Source of the DNA: CAWANF01 sp963783355
Lineage (GTDB): Bacteria > Bacteroidota > Rhodothermia > Balneolales > DATFMH01
Assembly: GCA_963783355.1 (NCBI GenBank)
Contig: CAWANF010000005.1
Coordinates: forward strand, 248,001-312,000
DNA length: 64,000 nucleotides
Reading direction: 5' to 3'
A model generated the notes under the pieces. It was not told the DNA's origin. It ran no database searches and saw only the letters and a list, made by a program, of their open reading frames with translations. Position numbers and translations under genes: made by a program. Of this stretch, positions 26,977 to 34,652 are shown one piece after another. Every line of letters starts with the position of its first letter. Within the stretch, counting starts at the first letter, position 1.

Positions 26977-27011
26977 TAAAAAGGAGGCTTCAAACGGGGC
27001 CTCCTTTTTTT
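26977..27011 (+). terminator. Rho-independent terminator after the oxidoreductase
   Basis: AAAAAGGAGGC pairs with GCCTCCTTTTTTT around a short loop, 14 bases after the stop. Confidence 0.92.
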
Positions 27012-27063
27012 ATTTCTTTAGATGAACATCACCTAAAAGGTAGAGCCCATCTGGTTCAAGAAG

Positions 27064-27187
27064 TGTGTCATTGCGAGGAACGTCCCGACCAATGTCGGAT
27101 AGTGACGCGGCAATCCCATCCAACGCAGGAATCATAACTGCAGAAGGGGATTACTTCACCCCAAAAAACGGGGTTCGTAATGACACA
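27064..27187. repeat. 124-bp MITE/REP-like element with 13-bp terminal inverted repeats
   Basis: TGTGTCATTGCGA at 27064-27076 matches the complement of TCGTAATGACACA at 27175-27187 with one mismatch. The interior has more short complementary pieces (GGGGATTACTTCACCCC). The phrase resembles a widespread intergenic CATTGCGAGG... repeat type. No coding potential. It is followed at 27235 by a low-complexity TTCAAAATTCAACATTTCTAA phrase. Confidence 0.65.
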
Positions 27188-27267
27188 ATGACCATCATAG
27201 TCCGGCTCCGTTCCCAGCACAAGACATTTAATTCAAAATTCAACATTTCTAATTTCTAATTCCCCTC

Positions 27268-27750
27268 TTATGCAAACATCAAAAAGGTTATAACGCTGGC
27301 CACATAACCGGCCAGGCCTATAACGAGCAAGCTCAATTCCCACATGTATAAGCGTGTTTTCTGATTCCGGTACCTGATAATGTTCGACAATATTTTATGT
27401 GGCTCGTCTTCCTTAAACTGCGTGATCCAGCGAATGCGTAAACCACCGGTTAAGAGCACAATAACGGCGGCCAGTACAAAACTGATTCCCAGAGCGATCG
27501 TATATCTGGCAAAAGCATTAGTTTGCGCGATTTTAGGACCTGAAAACCCGGTGATGGTCAACGCCAGTGTTGCCAGAGTCAATAATAGTTGAGAACGGGC
27601 CTGGATAACATCGAACTGATGACGGATCACATCCAGGCATTTAGACAAATCCGATCCACCACCGTAAATATGAAGCAGGTTGTCCGCTTCCTCGTCCGCA
27701 GAGACTTCCTTTTGGGGACGAACATATTCATTTCCTTTACTTCTTACCAT
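27268..27750 (-). CDS. Small three-helix membrane protein of unknown function
   Basis: 160 residues. The first 50 are soluble and acidic. Three hydrophobic helices follow: about 53-72 (SQLLLTLATLALTITGFSG), 84-105 (IALGISFVLAAVIVLLTGG) and 136-159 (ELSLLVIGLAGYVASVITFL). An amphipathic stretch before the first helix (LDVIRHQFDVIQARSQLL) recalls the membrane modules of SLATT or Pycsar-effector-like proteins, but that is a weak impression. Its start overlaps the 3' end of the GH47 gene by 7 bases, so it is co-translated with it. Function unknown. Confidence 0.55.
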   Translation of the reverse strand: MVRSKGNEYVRPQKEVSADEEADNLLHIYGGGSDLSKCLDVIRHQFDVIQARSQLLLTLATLALTITGFSGPKIAQTNAFARYTIALGISFVLAAVIVLLTGGLRIRWITQFKEDEPHKILSNIIRYRNQKTRLYMWELSLLVIGLAGYVASVITFLMFA

Positions 27751-29120
27751 GTTTTAAAAATCGGATGCGCTTCGGTTGTAAAGATGACCTTATTGAAATC
27801 AAGCGTTGATGGTGGTGCGAATATCAGGTATAAATACTTCAGCGTCTCCGCCAGAAAATAGCTGTCCATATGGTCCGACTTATCTTTGGTGATCACATTC
27901 TTCAACTCAGCATACCCGGAACTGGTCCGGCAATATTTGTTCAGATCATCGAAAAATGTTTTGCTCATTTCCAGGTATTTCGGATCTCTTGTGTAATGAT
28001 ATAAATAATAGGACGATTCCATAATCTCCGGATTCAGATAATACCTGGTCGATGCTGCTTCCATTGTTACGTAATTGAAATTATCCGGTTCAATACCATA
28101 TTTATTCCACATTTTAAAACAGGACGCCTGAAGAGCCTCGGCCTGTTTCATATCACCTGACAATGCTAAAACGGCCGGGAAAAATGCCGCGAGAGCTCCG
28201 AATACGCGTTTCTCTCTTTTTCCTGTATTCATATCGCAGCTGCCATACCATAAACCCGTCGAAGTGGAATCAGCCACATATTTATTTATAGCTTTGATAC
28301 TGTTCTTCCACATAACCATGCAATCCTTATCATCGAAAAGTAAGGCACTTTTGAGCAGATACTCATAATACGAATCGATTCCGGCGTCGATATGACTGGA
28401 AGTCCCGGTCCATTTACCGGTCTCGACATTGATCTTTGAGCCTACCAGTCCAATAGAACTCCTGCGGCTATATAATTCAACCAGCGCTTTTTTAGCTTTT
28501 TGATAATAAACCGGATTGCCGGTAATCTTGCTCAAAGCTCCATATTCAACCAGCAGTGAGCCAATCTCGGCGGGATTGCTATTGGCACCTCTCACGGCGC
28601 CGGTCTTTAGATTGACCATCACGTAAGGCATTCCCGTTGGTGAGTTAAACACCGGAAGCATCCGGTTGGCCAAATCTGTTGCAAGATCCAGCAGCTTGCG
28701 ATCATTCGTCAGCTGGTAGGCTGAAATCAATCCGCCCAGCATTCGTATGGTAAACTCAAAATGTTTTACATAGACATCTTTGTCGAAGGACAAATTCGTT
28801 TCTATGAATTTCCTTGTACTGTCGGCCTGCGTTTTCAGGCCCATCAGAATCATCGTATCCAGGCCTTCAACGGCCGACATGTAAAAAGGCTCTGAATACC
28901 AGTCGAAATAGGTATTACTCACTGGCCGAAGCCCGTCATGGCCCCAGGCATATTTTTTATAACCATACCAGGAATGCAGAAAGGCCTCTTTGACTTCCAG
29001 CGCCATATGAGCCTTATTTACCCCTGTTTTGACGGATCCGTTTTGAGCATTGGCTGTTATACTTGTCAGACACAGAACGACAAAAACAGACCATATTTTT
29101 ACTTTTTCAAGCCGCTTCAT
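27744..29120 (-). CDS. GH47-like alpha-mannosidase, secreted
   Basis: About 458 residues from ATG 29120 (M6 of the longer frame), chosen because a signal peptide follows directly (SVFVVLCLTSITANAQ). Motifs of class I alpha-1,2-mannosidases are clear: AFLHSWYGYKKYAWGHDGLRP, FEFTIRMLGGLISAY, AEIGSLLVEYGALSKITGNP, HIDAGIDSYYEYLLKSALL, and at the C-terminus SYFLAETLKYLYLIF and TTEAHP with the calcium-binding threonine. GH47 is mainly eukaryotic; bacterial members exist but are few. The enzyme is inverting, with acidic residues in these blocks. The gene overlaps the fucose-isomerase-like gene upstream by 14 bases and a membrane protein downstream by 7, so three genes are tightly coupled. Confidence 0.85.
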   Translation of the reverse strand: MKRLEKVKIWSVFVVLCLTSITANAQNGSVKTGVNKAHMALEVKEAFLHSWYGYKKYAWGHDGLRPVSNTYFDWYSEPFYMSAVEGLDTMILMGLKTQADSTRKFIETNLSFDKDVYVKHFEFTIRMLGGLISAYQLTNDRKLLDLATDLANRMLPVFNSPTGMPYVMVNLKTGAVRGANSNPAEIGSLLVEYGALSKITGNPVYYQKAKKALVELYSRRSSIGLVGSKINVETGKWTGTSSHIDAGIDSYYEYLLKSALLFDDKDCMVMWKNSIKAINKYVADSTSTGLWYGSCDMNTGKREKRVFGALAAFFPAVLALSGDMKQAEALQASCFKMWNKYGIEPDNFNYVTMEAASTRYYLNPEIMESSYYLYHYTRDPKYLEMSKTFFDDLNKYCRTSSGYAELKNVITKDKSDHMDSYFLAETLKYLYLIFAPPSTLDFNKVIFTTEAHPIFKTW

Positions 29121-30438
29121 CGGTGAGTAATTCAAGTTTTAGCAATTCTGCAACATATTTCAACGATTCGCTATAATCACCGTAACACATGATCTGATGA
29201 TTCCCGAGCGAATGCCTGAGATAATTATCAATCGATGGCAATTCGATGCGAAGCTGCGTCCGGCAGGTCGGTTCGCGCGGATTTTCCACAGCCAGGCCAA
29301 CATGCACACTCATCGCTGTCGATTTTCGGCCGATTCGACACAACGTAACCGGCTCGTCCACGGGCAGAGTCACTTCAGGACTCACACCAATTCCACTCTC
29401 GTGATGACTCCTCAACACATACGAACGGGACTCGTCCTTCACTCTTCTCGGGGCCGTACAGTGTACTAAATTGATGGATTCATCTTTGCCAACGATTGGG
29501 TTCCCCATCCACGGGGCATCTTCCGACAAAGCTTTCATAAGCAGCATCGTCGCGCCGGCATCGAGGTCTCCTTCACAAGTTCCGATATATTCGGGCGAAA
29601 CATTCATTTCACTAACGGCCAGGCAGCTCGTAGTTCCCAATGCACCCAGCATGGCGAAACAGGCTATAGCGACCCCATCCGAATCGTATTTTTTGGCTAA
29701 ATCTTTGAATGCTAATGTAACTTTACAGGCCTGAACAACATGTTCGGCAATGGGTTCCCTCATGGATGTGGCCCCTGAAACCCAGCCTTTAGCCATTTCA
29801 CGTGCGGTGTCTTCCGGCATGGTTTCATAAACCTTATAAAGTTCTTCCAGTTCAATGCGTTTAATCTGAAATCCCAGTCGATTCGTAAAATGATCGAGGT
29901 TCCGGTCACTGCTGATTACCCAGGGTTCGGTCTCGCCGATTTGCAATAACTGAACATGTTTAATGCGTTCTACAGCCTGAACAGCCTGCCATAACGGCTT
30001 AATATCTTTTTTATCGCGAACCAGTTTGATACGTTTATTTTGTTCCTTCAAAACGCTGTAAACATCCATCGTGGCGGGAGAAGCATTTCGCTCCAGCAAC
30101 CAGTTACCTGTTTGATGCGACACGAAATCCTCAACGTAACCGGCACATAACGCCATATACTGGAAATGATCCGCTGCTTTCAACATCCAGGGCTGAACGG
30201 CCCCGCTCATTGACGTAAAGACACCGAATTTTCCATGATTTTCGGCCAGAAAAACATCCAGTTCCGACTCTGAGTGTATGGTGATTTTCTGAACTTCGGC
30301 TTTCGTTCCGGCAACGGAATCCGAAACCGCCTGGTGTACTTCTTCCGCAGCTTTTTGAATTTCGTCATTACTTGGCCAATATCGCGGTTCCACAAAAACA
30401 ACCGAGATTATCGGCACCTTCAGGGTAAGTGCATTCAT
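29107..30438 (-). CDS. L-fucose/L-arabinose isomerase-fold protein
   Basis: 443 residues. The order of blocks follows the FucI/AraA-like C-terminal-containing family: N-terminal Rossmann-like domain, GVFTSMSGAVQPW, then GVAIACFAMLGALGTTSCLAVSEMN, IGTCEGDLDAGATMLLMKAL, and HHESGIGVSPEVTLP. E and D in CEGDLDAG and the histidines in RSHHESG are likely metal ligands. It probably interconverts an aldose and a ketose. It is shorter than and distinct from the true FucI at 41 kb. It is the first gene of a tight operon with GH47 and the membrane protein, and a GTCGTGTCA site lies 80 bases upstream. Confidence 0.72.
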   Translation of the reverse strand: MNALTLKVPIISVVFVEPRYWPSNDEIQKAAEEVHQAVSDSVAGTKAEVQKITIHSESELDVFLAENHGKFGVFTSMSGAVQPWMLKAADHFQYMALCAGYVEDFVSHQTGNWLLERNASPATMDVYSVLKEQNKRIKLVRDKKDIKPLWQAVQAVERIKHVQLLQIGETEPWVISSDRNLDHFTNRLGFQIKRIELEELYKVYETMPEDTAREMAKGWVSGATSMREPIAEHVVQACKVTLAFKDLAKKYDSDGVAIACFAMLGALGTTSCLAVSEMNVSPEYIGTCEGDLDAGATMLLMKALSEDAPWMGNPIVGKDESINLVHCTAPRRVKDESRSYVLRSHHESGIGVSPEVTLPVDEPVTLCRIGRKSTAMSVHVGLAVENPREPTCRTQLRIELPSIDNYLRHSLGNHQIMCYGDYSESLKYVAELLKLELLTDEAA

Positions 30439-30519
30439 TAAATATCTACCTTTCTCTCCCGGATTTCAGGAGAATCTATCCTATCGAAGATTAATTTTAA
30501 TTAGATACCGATCGACAGG

Positions 30520-30528
30520 TGACACGAC
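30520..30528 (-). promoter_or_regulatory. GTCGTGTCA motif upstream of fucose-isomerase-like gene
   Basis: Exact nine-base match on the minus strand, about 82 bases before ATG 30438, oriented with that gene. Confidence 0.5.
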
Positions 30529-30620
30529 TGTAAATCGGAATATGGTATTTTATTAGTATCGTAAAGCTTTCCCGGATTTACAATACCATTTTCGGGGAAT
30601 CCTTTACATTTAACAAGAAG

Positions 30621-30670
30621 ACAACGGACAACGGACAAGAACGGACACGGACAACGGACAACGGACAACA
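30621..30670. repeat. Imperfect 7-bp tandem repeat ACAACGG
   Basis: Two perfect ACAACGG copies (30621-30634), a degenerate middle, then two more (30651-30664). The period of seven matches the GATACCG repeat at 12235, though the sequence differs. Confidence 0.8.
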
Positions 30671-30792
30671 AAAAAATTTATTGATATTATGGAAAGAAAT
30701 CTTCCTGATAATCTGAAACTGAAATAATCACTCCGCATTTTTTATGTTAAGCATCCGAATTGTGGTCATCCATCGTCCGCGGTCTGTCGTCA

Positions 30793-32172
30793 TTACTTTA
30801 TAAAGTAATAATAACCAGGTTCGTTTTTCGCCATGCGATAAATCATCAGGGCCAACTCACGAGCGTGATAATCACCCCACATCGACGATTCTCCATTCGG
30901 GATTTTGCTGCCTTCGGGCACATAATCCCAGCCATTCGGACGATGATAAATGGAGTGAAGAATGAGCCCTTCGTGCTGAACGTCTTCCGATAAATAAGGA
31001 GCTTTGAACAGGCTTTTTGCTACCGTCAAACCGGCTTGAAAATATTTTTCACCTTCGTCTTTCTTTCCATTATCCATCAGGTAACGGCCGAGCCTCAACA
31101 AACCCTGAGCGGCAATGCAGGCGGCTGAACTGTCAACCGGCTCGTAATCATTATAAGGATCCGATTCGCGATCCAGGTAATCTCCCATTTTCGCGAGTCC
31201 GGGAGCGCCTGTATCCCAATAAGGAATACCATCGACCGGAGTATATTCCAGGTAAAAATCAGCCGTGGCCAATGCCGTTTTCAGAAACTGATCTATGAGA
31301 GCTTTTTTGCCTCCGAAACCGGCGAGTTCTTCATCCGAAAGGGTTTCTAAAAACTCTATTTCTTCCGCGTATCCGCAGATAATCCAGGCCAGACCGCGCG
31401 TCCACGTGGAAAATGGCGAATATCCCTGTTGTGTGCTCGGACAACGATACGAACCGTCGTTTAAATTAAAAATAGATTCATGAACAACCCGGCCACGAGT
31501 ATCGTACGAATCACGTCCCTCGCCAAAATAGACATTATATTTTGCCGTCGAATCGGCATGCTGAAGCAATCGCTCCAATAAATTAATCCGGCGATCTTTT
31601 TCCCCCATCAGCGCGTGTCCGAGTTGATGAGAAACGGCCAGCGCCCTCAGTGAACGAATGGTATCGGCAAAAAGAGAATGGGGTCCGTTGAACGAATAAA
31701 TATAGCCGGAATCCGGACCGGTCTGAGTCCATCGCGAAGCCTGTACCGCGCCTGTGATTTTGAGCGCCAGTTCATAAAAATTCTTCTCCCATTCATTTTC
31801 CGGGATTCTTCCCTCATTCATCAAACGCAGCAGGTTTCCGTACGTACTCACGTTATTAAAACCATGATCGTGCACACCAATATGACTCACATGACTGGCC
31901 ATATATTTCAGTGTCCCCTGTTTCCCATGATCTAAAAATGTTTTCTCTGAAGTAACATCATACTGAAGGATAGCCGAACCAAATAAAAATCCCTGCGTCC
32001 ATTCGGTCCAGCCGCGTGACGTATATTTCCCCTGAACTGTAAAAACGGGCGTTCCTTCCTCAGATTTCCAGCGTTTTAAATAGGCCTCAAGTTTGGCAGC
32101 CGACAAATCAAAGACGTTCTCAACGGCCGGCAACAAGCTTCCTGGTGTTAACTTTGTATCAATATTTATCAT
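30793..32172 (-). CDS. GH88 unsaturated glucuronyl hydrolase
   Basis: 459 residues with no signal peptide, so it acts in the cytosol. GH88 enzymes hydrate the 4,5-double bond of unsaturated uronic acids left by polysaccharide lyases and release the next sugar. Characteristic blocks are GWTEWTQGFLFGSA, VSHIGVHDHGFNNVSTYGNLL (general acid Asp region), DGSYRCPSTQQGYSPFSTWTRG, PYWDTGAPG, EPVDSSAACIAAQGLLRLG and MWGDYHARELAL. The fold is a six-hairpin barrel. It lies 10 bases after an SDR gene, which itself follows rhaI, so the operon rhaI-SDR-GH88 points to rhamnose- and uronate-containing oligosaccharides such as rhamnogalacturonan or a gellan-like polymer. Confidence 0.88.
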   Translation of the reverse strand: MINIDTKLTPGSLLPAVENVFDLSAAKLEAYLKRWKSEEGTPVFTVQGKYTSRGWTEWTQGFLFGSAILQYDVTSEKTFLDHGKQGTLKYMASHVSHIGVHDHGFNNVSTYGNLLRLMNEGRIPENEWEKNFYELALKITGAVQASRWTQTGPDSGYIYSFNGPHSLFADTIRSLRALAVSHQLGHALMGEKDRRINLLERLLQHADSTAKYNVYFGEGRDSYDTRGRVVHESIFNLNDGSYRCPSTQQGYSPFSTWTRGLAWIICGYAEEIEFLETLSDEELAGFGGKKALIDQFLKTALATADFYLEYTPVDGIPYWDTGAPGLAKMGDYLDRESDPYNDYEPVDSSAACIAAQGLLRLGRYLMDNGKKDEGEKYFQAGLTVAKSLFKAPYLSEDVQHEGLILHSIYHRPNGWDYVPEGSKIPNGESSMWGDYHARELALMIYRMAKNEPGYYYFIK

Positions 32173-32182
32173 TTTCTGTTTT

Positions 32183-32977
32183 TTATAATCTGCTAATGTT
32201 TAATCCGCCGTCAATGTATATTGATTCGCCAGTTGTAAATGGAAAACTTCCCGCCAGGATTGAACTGACGCCCAGCGCTACATCTTTCGGTTGTCCCCAG
32301 CGTTTTTGAGGTACAATTCCCTCCGCCAGGAGCTTGTCATATTTTTCCTTGACACCGCTGGTCATATCTGTTTCCATGATTCCGGGACGCAATTCCATCA
32401 CCTGTATTCCTTCTTCGGCCAGGCGAACGCTCCACAGCTGATTAACCATCGATAACCCGGCTTTTGAGATGCAATATTCCGGACGGTTTATCGAAACGGC
32501 GGTTGATGAGATAGAAGAAATGAAGATGATTTTGAATCCGGTTGAGAGCAGTGTTTCCGGTTTTTCATCCAGCCAGTAATTCACCACTTTTTGCGTAAGG
32601 AAATACGGTCCGGCAAGGTTCACATTCATTAATTCCTGAAACGATTCCTCTGTCGTTTTCGTCATATCCTGGCGAACTTTAGGAGCTATTCCGGCATTAT
32701 TGACCAGCGCGTCAATCCGGCCGAATTTTTCTATCGTTTCGCTAAATAATTTTTCGCGATCTTTGGCAGATCCGATATCAGCCTGTACGGCAAAAAACTG
32801 CTGATCTTCATGCTTCTTCACCGATTCACAAAGTGATACCGTTTCCTCGGCTGCTTTCAGATTCCCGGCATAATTGATCGATACGGAATATCCTTCTTCA
32901 GCAAGATGAATGGCAATGCCCCGGCCTAATCCACGGCTTGCTCCCGTCACTAAAACGACGGGTATTTTTTTAGACAT
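32183..32977 (-). CDS. Short-chain dehydrogenase/reductase (SDR), FabG-like
   Basis: 264 residues, classical SDR. The cofactor site is VLVTGASRGLGRGIAIHL; LVNNAGIAPK follows, and the catalytic Ser-Tyr-Lys are in IISSISSTAVSINRPEYCISKAGL. The C-terminus GESIYIDGGLNISRL is typical. Many such enzymes act on sugars (for example L-rhamnose 1-dehydrogenase) or on ketoacyl-ACP. The position between GH88 and rhaI argues for a sugar substrate. The motif NYAGN after the second strand suggests NADP(H), but the preference is uncertain. Confidence 0.85.
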   Translation of the reverse strand: MSKKIPVVLVTGASRGLGRGIAIHLAEEGYSVSINYAGNLKAAEETVSLCESVKKHEDQQFFAVQADIGSAKDREKLFSETIEKFGRIDALVNNAGIAPKVRQDMTKTTEESFQELMNVNLAGPYFLTQKVVNYWLDEKPETLLSTGFKIIFISSISSTAVSINRPEYCISKAGLSMVNQLWSVRLAEEGIQVMELRPGIMETDMTSGVKEKYDKLLAEGIVPQKRWGQPKDVALGVSSILAGSFPFTTGESIYIDGGLNISRL

Positions 32978-33044
32978 AATACTTACCTGATTATTTTCTG
33001 TTTACTAATTATAAAATCCAATGAAATCGTAATAACCCGGAATC

Positions 33045-34328
33045 TTACAGACTTTGGGGCGGCACGTAAACCCCGGAAGCCCGCTCTGCCGATTTTTCTT
33101 TACGATAACCCGAATGACGAAAAGCCGATATTGGTTCAATAGCCCCGCCTTTTCGTAAACGGGCCTCGGCAACCAAAGCATTAACATCTGTTTCATAAGC
33201 TTGTTTCATGGTCATTTCCGCCATCAGGGCGTCATTTGATTCCTGGTAACCGGCGAGTTTCTGGCGGTCGACCAGCAAAGCTTTCGCATGAGCTTTTTGT
33301 AATTCCCCGACAGTTTGCAGGAGCGCCTCAATCGGATCTTTGATGTTATGACTCTGATCAATCATATACGAAGGATTAAAATTTTCCAACTTTTCATGAG
33401 CGGCATCGACTAACTCGTTGAAAATCAGGAAAAGCTGGTACGGCCTAATCGATCCGCTTGTTAGATCATCATCGCCATATTTGCTGTCATTAAAGTGAAA
33501 ACCGGCGAGCTTTTTAGCCCATATGAGCCGGGATACCACCTGTTCGATATTCGTATTGGGCAAATGGTGTCCGAGATCGACTAACGTATAGGCTTTTGGC
33601 CCTAAAAGACTTGCTAAAAGATACGATGAGCCCCAGTCGTTAATAACAGTAGAATAGAAAAACGGCTCATAAGGTTTGTATTCCACAAACATTTTCCAGT
33701 CATCCGGCAAAACCCCGTATATTTGCTGTAAACTATATAAAACACGGTCAAAACTTTTACGGAAATGCGTTTGTCCGGGGAAACTGCTGCCATCGGAAAG
33801 CCACACGGTTATCGATTTTGAATCCAGCGTTTTGCCGACTTCAATCACATGAATGTTATGCTCAACGGCCTGCTCCCTGACCGCTTCATCAGTGTGAGAC
33901 AAGGAACCGAATTTATAACTGATCTTCTGCCCGGCTTGATCCTGGAAAGTATTTGAATTAACGGCATCAAAACCAAGATTCAGTGACGAAGCTAATTCTT
34001 TCAAAGCATTCGGATCTTCTGGCTCATCCCAGGGAATATGAAGCGACACGCTCGATGCGGCACCGGTAAACTGATGAATAAGTGAGATATCCTCCAGCTT
34101 CTCATCAATATTTCGTGGTTCGCCGGAACCCGGAAAACGGCCAAAACGTGTGCCCCCGGTTCCCAATGCCCAGGATGGAATGGCTACGTCAAACTGTTGA
34201 ATTTCACGGATAACCGTTTCAACATCGATACCCCGACGGCTTAGTTGTTCCGAAATGGCTTCAAAATCTTTTTGATGAACCGCTGAAATATTACGGTTCT
34301 CTTCCTGCAAAATATTTGCATCAATCAT
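33045..34328 (-). CDS. rhaI: L-rhamnose isomerase (RhaI type)
   Basis: 427 residues, the length of Pseudomonas-type rhamnose isomerase rather than E. coli RhaA. Metal-binding positions are visible: E216 and K218 in VEYKPYEP, D251 and H254 in LVDLGHH, and H278, N280 and D281 in FHFNDSKYGDDD. The N-terminus has IPSWALGTGGTRFGRFPG, a family signature. The enzyme converts L-rhamnose to L-rhamnulose, feeding the divergently transcribed rhaB. It also acts on several rare sugars in known relatives. It is first in an operon with an SDR and GH88. Confidence 0.93.
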   Translation of the reverse strand: MIDANILQEENRNISAVHQKDFEAISEQLSRRGIDVETVIREIQQFDVAIPSWALGTGGTRFGRFPGSGEPRNIDEKLEDISLIHQFTGAASSVSLHIPWDEPEDPNALKELASSLNLGFDAVNSNTFQDQAGQKISYKFGSLSHTDEAVREQAVEHNIHVIEVGKTLDSKSITVWLSDGSSFPGQTHFRKSFDRVLYSLQQIYGVLPDDWKMFVEYKPYEPFFYSTVINDWGSSYLLASLLGPKAYTLVDLGHHLPNTNIEQVVSRLIWAKKLAGFHFNDSKYGDDDLTSGSIRPYQLFLIFNELVDAAHEKLENFNPSYMIDQSHNIKDPIEALLQTVGELQKAHAKALLVDRQKLAGYQESNDALMAEMTMKQAYETDVNALVAEARLRKGGAIEPISAFRHSGYRKEKSAERASGVYVPPQSL

Positions 34329-34651
34329 GACTGATCCTCTTTAATAATTTCTGATTAAACGCTTAACATCACACCAATTATGCCTTCCGTCCGGAAGCAT
34401 ACCGTGTAAATAATTAAAATATCGATTGTCCTATCGTTACTTAACAATATAAAATACAAAGATAATCATCACCTGATAATTTTCTCACCGGCAAAAAATC
34501 GTTAAATAAAAATTTTTCAGGCATCTCTTAAAATAAAATTTTAAAATGGGTATTACATTAAGACTCATACATTTTTTTAAGTAGCTGGATATCCGGAAGT
34601 TTCCGATATTAGCAGCATTCACTTTGTTCTTATAAACTACATCGTCGTGTC
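34329..34651. other. 323-base divergent promoter region rhaI/rhaB
   Basis: It carries the promoters of rhaI (left) and rhaB (right). AT-rich and without genes. On the plus side a TATAAACT-like box at 34631-34638 precedes the GTCGTGTCA site. I found no equivalent exact site facing rhaI. Confidence 0.6.
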
Positions 34652-34652
34652 A
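34644..34652 (+). promoter_or_regulatory. GTCGTGTCA motif overlapping the rhaB start codon
   Basis: The last A of the motif is the A of the rhaB ATG. A TATAAACT box ends six bases before it and no ribosome site is present, so the rhaB message may be leaderless with the motif at or just downstream of the transcription start. Confidence 0.6.

Larger units (their letters stand above)
30439..30792. other. 354-base gap with motif and heptamer-like repeat
   Basis: It holds the GTCGTGTCA site for the gene to the left (30520-30528) and an imperfect ACAACGG repeat (30621-30670). The 3' end of the GH88 gene lies at its right. No gene is seen. Confidence 0.6.
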
